From: Yoonia sp.
Lineage (GTDB): Bacteria > Pseudomonadota > Alphaproteobacteria > Rhodobacterales > Rhodobacteraceae
Reading direction: 5' to 3'
Assembly (NCBI GenBank): GCA_023955335.1
Contig: JAGSGF010000032.1
Span: 1-32,946, forward strand
Length of the DNA: 32,946 nt
The position numbers and the translations under genes were made by a program. Below are positions 25,080 through 32,946 of this stretch, piece after piece. The notes below the pieces were generated by a model. It did not search any database and was not told the origin of the DNA. It saw only the letters and a program-made list of their open reading frames with translations. Each line of letters starts with the position of its first letter. The first letter of the stretch is position 1.

Positions 25080-25520
25080 ATGCCCAGAGCCGCCAAACTT
25101 GTTGCAGCACTTGTCTTTGCCGCAATAGGATACGCCATTTTCGTGTCGATGGTCACTGTTTACAGTGAAGATACCGTTCCGGGCTATTTGCTGCCGCTGT
25201 GTGTTGTGGCCGGATTGATTGTTGGATGGCAGATTTGTGGTAAAAACGCGCTTGGCCTGAAGTCCGGGATCGGGAATGGCTATACTGCGATTGTCACCCA
25301 AGGCTTTATCATCATATTTGTTATGTCGTTTATAACGATGTTGGGACGGTCCGTGCGCAGTCGGTATGACGGCCCGATGAATGCCATAATCGATAGCTTT
25401 ACGCTTCTGTCTGAATACGCATTTAAGTTCGCCACACCCGAGATCGGGATGATCATGTTGGTTGGTGGTTTTGTTGGGGGCGCTTTGGCCGGTATCGCAG
25501 CCCGTTGGTTCCCCCACTGA
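25080..25520 (+). CDS. trgA: TrgA family membrane protein
   Basis: A 146-residue protein with four hydrophobic segments. The start MPRAAKLVAALVFAAIGY, the middle GWQICGKN and GIGNGYTAIV, and the RYDGPMNAI segment match TrgA, first described in the tellurite-resistance locus of Rhodobacter sphaeroides. Mechanism unknown. AAGGGAG precedes the start. The stop overlaps the trgB start by 1 nt (TGATG), which with cysK next reproduces the trgA-trgB-cysK order of R. sphaeroides. Confidence 0.88.
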   Translation: MPRAAKLVAALVFAAIGYAIFVSMVTVYSEDTVPGYLLPLCVVAGLIVGWQICGKNALGLKSGIGNGYTAIVTQGFIIIFVMSFITMLGRSVRSRYDGPMNAIIDSFTLLSEYAFKFATPEIGMIMLVGGFVGGALAGIAARWFPH

Positions 25521-26641
25521 TGCAAATTTTCGTCTACGGGACGTTGCAGTCGCCAGCGTTATGCCACGCTGTCGCCGGTGGCGCGCATATTTTGCAAGTT
25601 CCCGCAACGCTGGACGGCTATGCTGTTTTCCCTGTTGCGCGGAATGTTGTTCCCCTGATCCGCGCCAAGGCGGGGGCGTTGACTGCGGGCGCGATTTTAT
25701 CGGATGTGACCCCAGAGCAGCTACACCGTTTGGATACATATGAGGGCGCGTTTGGCTATGCATTGATTGATGTGACGGTTCAGTCTGCTGCGGGACCTGT
25801 ACCGGTGAAGATGTATCTGCCACCGGATGATATTGCCGTTGGTGACGGCGATTGGTCACTGTCTCATTGGGTGACCGAATATGAACCGATGGCCGTACTG
25901 GCCGCGACAGAGCTGTTTGCGCATGTTCCACCGTTGACCCGTGATCAGATTGCCCGCAATTGGCCGATGATTGAAAAACGGGCTTGGGCCAAGCAGTCTG
26001 CACACGGGCAGGGCGCGCCTGCGACCGTGCGCCATGCCGCCGCTGCCGCCGACGTTGCCTTGATCCGAGAAGCCCCACCGCAGGGCGATTTCTTTCGTAT
26101 GCAACAGATGACGGTCCAGTACCGCCAGTTTGACGGCGCCCGCAGTGCCGTTGTGCCCCGAGAAGTTTTTGTCGGCATCGATGCGGTGCTTGTGCTGCCC
26201 TATGATCCCAAGCAGGACCGTATCTTGCTGGTCGAGCAGGTCCGCATGGGGCCTGTTGTGCGCCAAGATCCAAACCCGTGGGTGTTAGAGCCGATTGCGG
26301 GCATGATTGATGCGACCGAAAGCCCAGAACAATCGGCCTTGCGCGAAAGCGTTGAAGAGGCAGGTTTAACGCATTTGGACCTGCGCCATTTATCATCGTT
26401 CTATCCGTCGCCCGGATCATCAACCGATTATTTCCATGCCTATCTGGGCTTGTGCGATTTGCCGGATGATCACGCCAAGTTTGGCGGTTTAGACACCGAG
26501 GCCGAAGATTTACGTCTGCACATCTTGCCGTATGATCGTGCCATGTCGTTGGTGACCAGTGGCGAGATCAATGCAGGCCCCTTGGTGATGATGCTTTGCA
26601 TGCTGGGTATGCAGCGCGATGCATTGCGTCGCGGCGGCTGA
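25520..26641 (+). CDS. trgB: TrgB-like gamma-glutamylcyclotransferase/NUDIX fusion
   Basis: A two-domain protein of 373 residues. Residues 1 to about 125 form a GGCT/AIG2-like domain beginning MQIFVYGTLQSPALCHAV, with the YGTL substrate loop. About 190-345 form a NUDIX hydrolase with the box GMIDATESPEQSALRE followed by SVEEAGL (G261 onward), giving the GX5EX7REUXEEXGU pattern. This second half resembles ADP-ribose pyrophosphatases. The ATG at 25520 overlaps the trgA stop; an upstream in-frame TTG is rejected. Coupled to trgA and just before cysK. The known association is tellurite resistance; the true substrates are not established. Confidence 0.9.
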   Translation: MQIFVYGTLQSPALCHAVAGGAHILQVPATLDGYAVFPVARNVVPLIRAKAGALTAGAILSDVTPEQLHRLDTYEGAFGYALIDVTVQSAAGPVPVKMYLPPDDIAVGDGDWSLSHWVTEYEPMAVLAATELFAHVPPLTRDQIARNWPMIEKRAWAKQSAHGQGAPATVRHAAAAADVALIREAPPQGDFFRMQQMTVQYRQFDGARSAVVPREVFVGIDAVLVLPYDPKQDRILLVEQVRMGPVVRQDPNPWVLEPIAGMIDATESPEQSALRESVEEAGLTHLDLRHLSSFYPSPGSSTDYFHAYLGLCDLPDDHAKFGGLDTEAEDLRLHILPYDRAMSLVTSGEINAGPLVMMLCMLGMQRDALRRGG

Positions 26642-26680
26642 CGACTTACATATCATTCACACGCTACCAAAGGGCTTATG

Positions 26681-27715
26681 ATGCATATCAAATCCGATCT
26701 CGCTGCCGCTGTGGGCAATACCCCGTTGATCAAACTGCGCGCTGCGTCCGAGGCGACGGGCTGCACCATTTTGGGCAAGGCCGAGTTTATGAACCCTGGT
26801 CAATCGGTCAAAGACCGCGCCGCGTTGTATATCATTAACGATGCCATTGCCAAAGGCACGCTCAAGCCCGGAGGGACGATTGTCGAAGGCACCGCTGGCA
26901 ACACAGGCATTGGTCTGGCGTTGGTCGGTGCGTCGATGGGATTCAAGACCGTTATTGTCATCCCCGAGACCCAGTCACGCGAAAAGAAGGACATGCTCCG
27001 CCTTGCGGGCGCCACGCTGATCGAAGTCCCTGCGGCCCCTTACCGCAATCCCAATAACTTTGTCCGCTATTCTGGTCGCTTGGCAGAAGCGATGGCGCGT
27101 GACACCAACGAAGGCGTTATCTGGGCCAACCAGTTTGACAACATCGCCAACCGTCAGGCCCACATCGAGGGCACAGGCCCCGAGATTTGGGAACAGACTG
27201 ATGGCAAGGTTGATGGTTTTATCTGTGCTGTCGGGTCAGGTGGTACTTTGGCAGGCGTTGGTATGGCGTTGCAGCCCAAGGGCGTGAAAATGGGTCTTGC
27301 TGACCCTGACGGTGCGGGTCTGCATAGTTTCTACACCACAGGTGAGATTGCGATGTCAGGCGGGTCGATTGCCGAAGGCATCGGTCAGGTCCGCATCACG
27401 GCCAACCTTGAAGGGTTCACACCCGATTTCAGCTATAACATCCCCGACACAGAGGCGCTGCCGATCGTGTTTGACCTGCTTGAAAACGAAGGTCTTTGCA
27501 TGGGCGGGTCGTCTGGTATTAACGTCGCTGGGGCCATACGCATGGCCCGCGATATGGGGCCGGGGCACACGATTGTCACCATCCTTTGCGACTATGGCAC
27601 GCGGTATCAGTCCAAGCTTTATAACCCTGTTTTCCTGCGCGAAAAGGGGCTGCCCGTGCCCGCGTGGATGGACGATAGAAAAAGCTCGGTTCCCGATGTC
27701 ATGATCGCAGAATAA
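26681..27715 (+). CDS. cysK: Cysteine synthase A
   Basis: O-acetylserine sulfhydrylase, a cytoplasmic PLP enzyme making cysteine from O-acetylserine and sulfide (344 residues). The PLP lysine is K44 in NPGQSVKDRAA. The substrate loop GTAGNTGIG stands in place of the more common TSGNTG, and GSGGTLAGVG binds the PLP phosphate. GSSGINVAGA lies near the end. The second of two adjacent ATGs is chosen because it is better spaced from AAAGGG. Its length, and the roughly 20-residue tail after the usual end, fit the alphaproteobacterial CysK form. The stop overlaps the MscS start by 1 nt. Confidence 0.93.
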   Translation: MHIKSDLAAAVGNTPLIKLRAASEATGCTILGKAEFMNPGQSVKDRAALYIINDAIAKGTLKPGGTIVEGTAGNTGIGLALVGASMGFKTVIVIPETQSREKKDMLRLAGATLIEVPAAPYRNPNNFVRYSGRLAEAMARDTNEGVIWANQFDNIANRQAHIEGTGPEIWEQTDGKVDGFICAVGSGGTLAGVGMALQPKGVKMGLADPDGAGLHSFYTTGEIAMSGGSIAEGIGQVRITANLEGFTPDFSYNIPDTEALPIVFDLLENEGLCMGGSSGINVAGAIRMARDMGPGHTIVTILCDYGTRYQSKLYNPVFLREKGLPVPAWMDDRKSSVPDVMIAE

Positions 27716-30084
27716 TGTCGTTTTGGGCAAAGATTTGTCTGATCGCCTGTGTGCTTTGCGCCGGGTCTGTGCAGGCCCAATCACTTGCTGAGAACGGGAT
27801 CTTACCGGTTGTTGAAGCTCCGGATATCGCCAAACCAACCTGGATCGGAGGTATTCAGCTGTCCGGGTGGGATACTTTGGCCTCGCGCGCTGAGGGCATC
27901 GTAGAGACCGGGTCCGGATCGCGATTTGCCTTAAGCCGTATCCGCGCAGAGCTCGTAGGATGGCGCGATCAGTTTTCGAAGGCGATTGGGACCAATGCCA
28001 ATCGGTTGACCACAGTACAAAGCCAAATAGCCGCCTTGGGGCTGACGGGGCATAGCGAAGACGTTGACCCTGTTATTGCAGCCCGCTTGGCAGAACTTAC
28101 GGCATTGCAAGATCGGTTACTGCAACCACAATTATTGGCCCAAGAGGCCTATGCCCGTGCCAATGGTCTGATCAGCGAAGTTGATCGCCAACAGCGCGCG
28201 ATTGAAACACAGCGTTTGGCGACGCGCAGCGCGTCACCCGCCAACCCGACCTACTGGCCTGCCGCATTGAGCAATGTTCAAACAGGATTGTTTAATTTGG
28301 GGCGCGAATTTTGGAGCATCACAGTGGCGCGCCACAACTCCGGTGGTCTTGGCGGCCGGTTATCGTTGGTGGTGGTCGCGTTGGTCGGCTCAGCCATTGT
28401 TTTGACCCACGCACGCGCATGGATCGCGTCGCTTGCTGCCCGCCCGCTGCCGACATCGGCCCGTTCCGCCTCGGCATTGCGATTTGTGATTTCATTGGCA
28501 AGCGTTGTGATCCCCGTCATGGGATTGGTGTTGGTAACATTGATCCTCGACTTATCGGGCCTGTTTGGCCCAGTGGGCGAAAGTGTCATTGCCGCTTTAC
28601 CCTTTGCGGGTGCGATGGTGTTTGTGGCCAAATGGTTATCTGATTTTTATTTTCCGACCTTGCAGACGGATGATGGTGTTCTTGGCTACCCTGCGGATGT
28701 CCGTGGGCCTGCGCGGCGTGTGACTGTCGGTCTTGGGTGGGTGCTTGCGGTTGCGGTTGTGATTGATGCGTTATTGAGCACGACTGAGGCGGACACTGTG
28801 TCGATTGATGTCGTCAATTTACCGTTGCAGTTGATTGTTGGCGTCCTGCTGTGGCGCTTGGGGCAATTCATCATGCATCAGGCCAGTCCCGACACGACTG
28901 AAATGTTTACCCGCAGCCGATTACGGGTGCTTATCGGACGCGCGGCCTGTGCGTTTGCTGTTGCGGGTCCACTGGCGTCATTGTTGGGCTATGGCGCTGC
29001 TGCGGCGGCGATCACCATTCCTGCGGTTGTGTCGCTAGCCACGATCGCTGTCATTGTTGTGCTTCAAAGGCTGAGCTACGCCGTGACTGCCCCTGATGGA
29101 TTTGCTGCCAAAGAAGATACTTCCCCCCCTGATCCACGCGGACTATTGCCAGTGTTGATCAACTTTGTACTTGCGTTGATTGCGGTGCCTGTTTTGGCGT
29201 TAATCTGGGGCGTCAGTTGGGCCGAATTGGTTGAGATATGGACCCGTTTCCTGACCGGATTTACGGTTGGTGAAACCCGTATTTCGCCGTCAAATTTCCT
29301 CACGTTTATTCTGGTATTCATGATCGGTGCGGTCCTGACGCGCTTTGTCAAAGCCACGCTGAGGACCACAGTAATGCCACGCACCCGGTTTGATCTGGGT
29401 GGGCAACATGCGGTTGTTGCAGGCTTTGGCTATGTCGGCATATTCCTGTCTGCACTGGTTGCATTTGGTGTCGCGGGTATTGATTTATCATCTCTGGCGA
29501 TTGTCGCGGGTGCCTTATCTGTGGGGATCGGTTTTGGGTTGCAAAACATCGTATCGAACTTTGTATCCGGTATTATTTTGCTGATCGAGCGGCCTGTAAG
29601 CGAGGGTGACATGATCGAGGTTGGCGGTCAGATGGGCTATGTCCGCGACATATCTGTGCGCTCGACCCGTATCGAGACTTTCGACCGGACGGACGTGATC
29701 ATTCCCAACGCCGACCTTGTCAGCAATCAGGTCACAAACTGGACGCGTGGCAATCTGGTGGGCCGCGCAATTGTGCCTGTTGGCGTCGCCTATGGCACTG
29801 ACACTGCCCAAGTTACAAAGATACTCCATGAGGTTGCCGAGGCGCATCCTTTGGTCCTGATGAACCCGCCGCCCAGTGTCTTACTAATTGGATTTGGGGC
29901 AGATAGCATCGATTTTGAAATTCGGGCCATTATCCGTGATGTGAACTTTGTTTTGGTTGCCAAGTCCGAGATGTTCCATGCCATCATCGCCCGCTTTGAT
30001 GCAGCAGGAATCGAAATTCCATTCGCGCAGCGCGATCTGTGGCTACGCAATCCTGAAGCTTTGCACCCAAAGGGAGATATTTGA
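27715..30084 (+). CDS. DUF3772-type mechanosensitive channel (MscS family)
   Basis: A large inner-membrane channel (789 residues). A signal peptide (WAKICLIACVLCAGSVQAQS) precedes a periplasmic coiled domain (DUF3772, about 30-190) with glutamine- and alanine-rich helices. About ten hydrophobic segments follow (about 210-600), then the MscS core: the pore-lining helix in LSSLAIVAGALSVGIGFGLQNIVSNFVSG, then the beta domain ERPVSEGDMIEVGGQMGYV and VIIPNADLVSNQVTNW. It releases solutes during osmotic downshock. Its ends overlap cysK and the alaX-like gene by 1 nt each, an unusual fusion of a channel into a sulfur and translation-quality operon. Confidence 0.93.
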   Translation: MSFWAKICLIACVLCAGSVQAQSLAENGILPVVEAPDIAKPTWIGGIQLSGWDTLASRAEGIVETGSGSRFALSRIRAELVGWRDQFSKAIGTNANRLTTVQSQIAALGLTGHSEDVDPVIAARLAELTALQDRLLQPQLLAQEAYARANGLISEVDRQQRAIETQRLATRSASPANPTYWPAALSNVQTGLFNLGREFWSITVARHNSGGLGGRLSLVVVALVGSAIVLTHARAWIASLAARPLPTSARSASALRFVISLASVVIPVMGLVLVTLILDLSGLFGPVGESVIAALPFAGAMVFVAKWLSDFYFPTLQTDDGVLGYPADVRGPARRVTVGLGWVLAVAVVIDALLSTTEADTVSIDVVNLPLQLIVGVLLWRLGQFIMHQASPDTTEMFTRSRLRVLIGRAACAFAVAGPLASLLGYGAAAAAITIPAVVSLATIAVIVVLQRLSYAVTAPDGFAAKEDTSPPDPRGLLPVLINFVLALIAVPVLALIWGVSWAELVEIWTRFLTGFTVGETRISPSNFLTFILVFMIGAVLTRFVKATLRTTVMPRTRFDLGGQHAVVAGFGYVGIFLSALVAFGVAGIDLSSLAIVAGALSVGIGFGLQNIVSNFVSGIILLIERPVSEGDMIEVGGQMGYVRDISVRSTRIETFDRTDVIIPNADLVSNQVTNWTRGNLVGRAIVPVGVAYGTDTAQVTKILHEVAEAHPLVLMNPPPSVLLIGFGADSIDFEIRAIIRDVNFVLVAKSEMFHAIIARFDAAGIEIPFAQRDLWLRNPEALHPKGDI

Positions 30085-30803
30085 TGACAACCCCGCTTTT
30101 CCGACAAGATGCCTACCTGCGCGAAGCGGCGGGTCAAGTGACCCAAATTACGTCAGAGGGCGGAATCATATTGGATCAATCTGTTTTTTATCCGACGTCT
30201 GGTGGTCAACCGGGCGATAGTGGCGTGTTGGCCTGGGATGGAGGCCGCATTGAGATTGCAACGGCGATCAAGGGACCTGGGGACGCCATTGTGCTTGTTC
30301 CCTCCGAGCCGCTTGCTTTGCCAGCGGTTGGCACGACCGTCACCCAGTCGATTACATGGGACCGTCGCCACCGTTTGATGCGTGTACACACCGCGTTGCA
30401 CTTGCTGTCTGTGGTTATCCCATTGCCTGTATCGGGTGGGGCGATTTCCGTTCAAAAGGGCCGGTTGGATTTTGACATGCCTGACGCACCTGAGGACAAA
30501 GATGCCTTGGATGCGACCCTGAATAATCTAATCGCATGTAACTTTGCCGTGACAGATGAATGGATATCAGAAGCAGAATTGGATGCAAATCCGGGGTTGG
30601 TGAAAACCATGTCCGTGCAGCCACCACGTGGATTGGGCCAGATAAGGCTGGTTCGCATCGGGGCGGGCGATGACACTGCCGACTTGCAACCTTGCGGCGG
30701 AACCCATGTCGCGAATACATCCCAGATCGGGCGTGTCCGTATCGGCAAGATCGAGAAGAAGGGCAAGCAAAACCGCCGCGTTTACTTGCACCTCGAGGAT
30801 TAG
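30084..30803 (+). CDS. Alanyl-tRNA editing protein AlaX-like
   Basis: A stand-alone editing domain (239 residues) that hydrolyses Ser-tRNA(Ala) or Gly-tRNA(Ala). It has SVFYPTSGGQPGDSG, the metal-binding HTALH in RVHTALHLLSVV, and the second zinc site PCGGTHVANTSQIG. There is no aminoacylation domain. An in-frame TTG 3 nt upstream also exists, but the ATG at 30084 overlaps the MscS stop (TGATG) and follows AAGGGAGA. Three nucleotides separate it from the next small membrane protein gene. Confidence 0.92.
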   Translation: MTTPLFRQDAYLREAAGQVTQITSEGGIILDQSVFYPTSGGQPGDSGVLAWDGGRIEIATAIKGPGDAIVLVPSEPLALPAVGTTVTQSITWDRRHRLMRVHTALHLLSVVIPLPVSGGAISVQKGRLDFDMPDAPEDKDALDATLNNLIACNFAVTDEWISEAELDANPGLVKTMSVQPPRGLGQIRLVRIGAGDDTADLQPCGGTHVANTSQIGRVRIGKIEKKGKQNRRVYLHLED

Positions 30804-30806
30804 CAG

Positions 30807-31169
30807 ATGTTTCGCATCATCTCTATTTTGACAGCTCTTATCTGCGTTGTGCTGTTCGCGTTGTTGCTGCTGTCACCTGTGAGCTATCCGGGCACCTACG
30901 GTGTGAACGCGGACGCAGGTGCCCTGTTTATGGGACGTCGGGCATCGCCAATGTTCTTGGGCTTTGCTGTGATGCTGTGGCTGGCCCGCGATACGGGGCC
31001 GTCGGTGCTACGCGATGCACTTTGCTGGGGGATCGCTGCGGCGTTTGCCGGTGTGGCTTTAACAGGGACGTTTGAATATCTGCGCGGTCTGGCCAACGCC
31101 GTTATTTTGGCCGCGGCTGCGGGCGAGTTGCTGATTGCGGCGCTGTTCGTGCGTGCAGCCAAGGTCTAG
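30807..31169 (+). CDS. Small membrane protein, unknown function
   Basis: A 120-residue protein with four hydrophobic segments and the soluble motif YGVNADAGALFMGRRASPMFLGFAVMLWLAR between the first two. This resembles the small DUF4345-like membrane proteins, but I cannot name the family firmly. It starts 3 nt after the AlaX-like gene and is the last gene of the trgA-to-30.8 kb run. Its final 4 nt overlap the stop of the convergent AI-2E gene. Confidence 0.75.
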   Translation: MFRIISILTALICVVLFALLLLSPVSYPGTYGVNADAGALFMGRRASPMFLGFAVMLWLARDTGPSVLRDALCWGIAAAFAGVALTGTFEYLRGLANAVILAAAAGELLIAALFVRAAKV

Positions 31170-32293
31170 CTCATGAGGTCTTTTTGCGCATGATGATTGA
31201 GCATTTGTTCGCTTTCCGGCAGCCCTTCGCGCGACAATAGAATTGCAAACGGCCGTAGGGCTGGCACGTGGCTGCACACGACCAAAAGCATCACCATGAT
31301 TGGCACCGATAAGAACATGCCTGGGATACCCCAGACAGCCCCCCAGAACGCGAGCGACAAGATGATCCCGAAGGCCGAAAGGCGCAGGGCACGTCCCATC
31401 AACAGCGGGTCAATGATGTTGCCGTTGAGAAATTGGATAGCCCCTGCAATCACAAAAATGACGGCGGTCATTGTGGCGTCGCCAGCCTGCACATGGGCCA
31501 CCAACGCGATCAATGCTGTCGCTGTGATCGACCCTACGTTTGGGATGAAGTTTAGCACGAAAGTAATGACGCCCAGCGCTGTCGCAAGCTCGAGTGCGAA
31601 CAACTTGGCCAACACATAGACCATTGCCCCCGTAATCGCTGAAATCACAGTTTTGACCAGCAGGTAATAGTTCACACGGTGAATGATTGACGTGATGATC
31701 CGACTGATCCGGTCTGCTTGGACAGGATCGCCGACAAAGTTGTTCAGTTTTGTTCCAAACCAGATGCGTTCCCCAAAAAGGAACCCAACGAACAGGATCA
31801 CAAGGACCGTGCCTTGTGTGATGTTGCCCGCTTGGCCTGCCGCGCTGCGCAGGTAACTGGAGGCATCGACGGACTGCAATGAATTGAAAATCGCTTCCTG
31901 CGTCCCGGGGCCCATGAAGCTGAACAGGGACGCGACAGCGGATGGTGCGCGCTCTGCATAGCTAAGCGTCGTCACGAGGACGGTGTTCACCTGAGCAAGC
32001 AAGATCGACGTGAGCGTAAGTAATGCCGTTGCGATCAAGATCATGGCCGCGACAGTCGCCACAAAGATCGGGATGCGGGCGGGACCAATCCGTAGGCGTG
32101 CAATGAAGCTAATCACATCGGACGTCAGGCTGAACAAGATGATTGCTGTTGCCAAAGAGATAAGCATGAATCGCGCTTGCACCAACAAGAACAGAACGAC
32201 AGCAAAGGCGATAATCACCAATGCACCGGTTTGAACGCGCTGAAGATCAGCTGGACGAGCAGGGGTGATGGCAGTGCGATCTGGCTTGTTCAT
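31166..32293 (-). CDS. AI-2E family transporter
   Basis: A 375-residue membrane protein of the AI-2E/PerM/YdiK family, with about eight hydrophobic segments. Typical segments are LLVKTVISAITGAMVYVLAKLF, ALGVITFVLNFIPNVGSITATAL, and GNIIDPLLMGRALRLSAFGIILSLAFWGAVWGIPGMFLSVP. Members export autoinducer-2 or act as sodium/proton antiporters; the specific substrate is not known. Convergent, with a 4-nt tail overlap, with the small membrane protein gene. Confidence 0.9.
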   Translation of the reverse strand: MNKPDRTAITPARPADLQRVQTGALVIIAFAVVLFLLVQARFMLISLATAIILFSLTSDVISFIARLRIGPARIPIFVATVAAMILIATALLTLTSILLAQVNTVLVTTLSYAERAPSAVASLFSFMGPGTQEAIFNSLQSVDASSYLRSAAGQAGNITQGTVLVILFVGFLFGERIWFGTKLNNFVGDPVQADRISRIITSIIHRVNYYLLVKTVISAITGAMVYVLAKLFALELATALGVITFVLNFIPNVGSITATALIALVAHVQAGDATMTAVIFVIAGAIQFLNGNIIDPLLMGRALRLSAFGIILSLAFWGAVWGIPGMFLSVPIMVMLLVVCSHVPALRPFAILLSREGLPESEQMLNHHAQKDLMS

Positions 32294-32379
32294 ATGGCTT
32301 TGCTTTGCTGGTTTTGTTGCCCTGTTATGTCTGTTTTACATGCCAGTGACAACGTGTGCAGAAAACATCAACTGGGGTC

Positions 32380-32408
32380 TTGCAAATCACCCGAAACCCG
32401 CGTTAAAC
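32380..32408 (+). promoter_or_regulatory. Possible promoter of tRNA-Ser
   Basis: TTGCAA (32380-32385) and TTAAAC (32403-32408) are 17 nt apart, and the second ends 10 nt before the tRNA. Agreement with consensus is moderate. Confidence 0.4.
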
Positions 32409-32418
32409 CGCGCTCAAT

Positions 32419-32508
32419 GGATCGGTGGCCGAGTGGTCGAAGGCGCACGCCTGGAAAGTGTGTAGGCGGGAGACCGTCTCCAGGGTTCGAATCCCTGTCG
32501 ATCCGCCA
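32419..32508 (+). tRNA. tRNA-Ser (anticodon GGA)
   Basis: A 90-nt class II tRNA. The acceptor stem GGATCGG pairs with TCGATCC (one G-T), the D-arm is GGCCGAGTGG, and the anticodon loop is CTGGAAA with GGA at 32453-32455. It has a long variable arm, the T-arm GGTTCGAATCC, a discriminator G and an encoded CCA (ending at 32508). It reads UCC/UCU serine codons. A tRNA of this kind is a common integration site; see the mobile element just downstream. Confidence 0.97.
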
Positions 32509-32870
32509 CAAACCTTTAATTGTTAGTTATCAGATACTTAATGCATAACTTCATTGGTGATTTACACTACTTGTTACACTACAATTCACGGCATATTTGA
32601 GACTTTTTAAAAGGGTCCCATGAAGCTCAATGGAATCCCCCAGGTATCAAGCGTTATAATGGGCTTCAAAAAGACCGCTAAAGGTCAATGTTGATGTTGT
32701 TGTTGTCAGCGTCTCGTCTTGTGGGATTCCTGTGAGGCCCCTAGAGGGCTTCTGGCATTATTCCGCACCCCATGCTCACTAAATTGCTTAGTGACTCTGT
32801 GTGAGTCTGGTCTTGTCACGGTTTAGTTCCGGTCTCTTTCGAGCAATGTTTGCTATGAAGGAGATAGAGA
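32509..32870. other. Gene-free stretch between tRNA-Ser and the IS element
   Basis: No complete gene is visible. It holds two close copies of TTACACTAC (about 32555-32580). A 24-codon reading frame starts at 32620 (MKLNGIPQVSS). A less GC-rich composition suggests acquired DNA. The outer end of the IS3-type element must lie in the right half of this stretch; I could not identify its terminal inverted repeat. Confidence 0.6.
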
Positions 32871-32946
32871 ATGGCAAAGAGATACACAGACGAGTTTAGG
32901 CGTGATGCGGTGCGGATGGCTGCGACCAGTGGCCTAACGCGGCCTC
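32871..32946 (+). CDS. IS3-family transposase OrfA, cut by the window end
   Basis: The first 25 residues (MAKRYTDEFRRDAVRMAATS followed by GLTRP) match the N-terminal helix-turn-helix region of IS3-family OrfA proteins, the small DNA-binding part of the transposase. A good ribosome binding site (AAGGAG) lies upstream. The rest of OrfA, the frameshift region and OrfB would be to the right of the window. Confidence 0.85.
   Translation, partial: MAKRYTDEFRRDAVRMAATSGLTRP

Noticed and set aside
24294..26423. Very long open frame (709 codons) on the reverse strand opposite the CFA-like, trgA and trgB genes
   Set aside because: The translation is a low-information Arg/His/Pro/Gln mix with no domain, and all three forward genes are well recognised. 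The frame is open because of codon bias.
32265..32465. 66-codon forward frame with a signal-peptide-like start
   Set aside because: It begins inside the AI-2E gene start and runs into the tRNA-Ser, so a real protein is unlikely.

Overview
The window is chromosomal DNA from an alphaproteobacterium of the Rhodobacterales, most likely the marine Roseobacter group. The evidence is an RNase E with a split S1 domain, an alpha-type SspB, a fumC-DUF4169-ribbon-helix-helix cluster, a circularly permuted two-piece tmRNA, a trgA-trgB-cysK tellurite locus and a dmdA-acuI pair for dimethylsulfoniopropionate (DMSP) use. The genus cannot be fixed from the sequence alone. Gene density is high and nearly all of it looks like ordinary host chromosome; only the right edge, after a tRNA-Ser, carries a mobile element.

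Layout. 1-3.2 kb: rne with a strong terminator, then a reverse-strand tusA-like gene. 3.2-6.6 kb: a ccdA-type membrane thiol protein, then a membrane-anchored alpha/beta hydrolase overlapping a cytochrome P450. 6.6-7.1 kb: a sparse stretch with at most one small hypothetical gene. 7.1-12.0 kb, all reverse: fumC-DUF4169-RHH linked by ATGA overlaps, sspB, a chromate pair (chrA and a shortened ChrB-like gene), and a secreted DUF1194 protein. 12.0-12.6 kb: an unusual non-coding block with a near-identical repeat pair, two abutting palindromes and the permuted ssrA. 12.6-14.9 kb, reverse: DUF4345 membrane protein, an orphan polyamine-type binding protein and a GntR regulator with a double operator touching its start codon.

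15.0-22.2 kb, forward: a tightly packed run DUF2182-DUF1326-DinB-dmdA, then acuI, a terminator, a BCCT-family transporter, another terminator and a cysteine-desulfurase-like PLP enzyme. Together these suggest import of DMSP or betaine, demethylation, and detoxification of acryloyl-CoA. The three genes fused to the front of dmdA have no assigned role and are the best candidate for something undescribed. 22.3-25.0 kb: a DNA photolyase and a cyclopropane-fatty-acid-synthase-like methyltransferase, a pairing that suggests light or singlet-oxygen stress. 25.1-31.2 kb: trgA, trgB, cysK, a large MscS-type channel, an alanyl-tRNA editing protein and a small membrane protein, most joined by 1-nt stop/start overlaps. 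31.2-32.9 kb: a convergent AI-2E-family exporter, tRNA-Ser(GGA), a gene-free stretch and the start of an IS3-family transposase cut by the window end.
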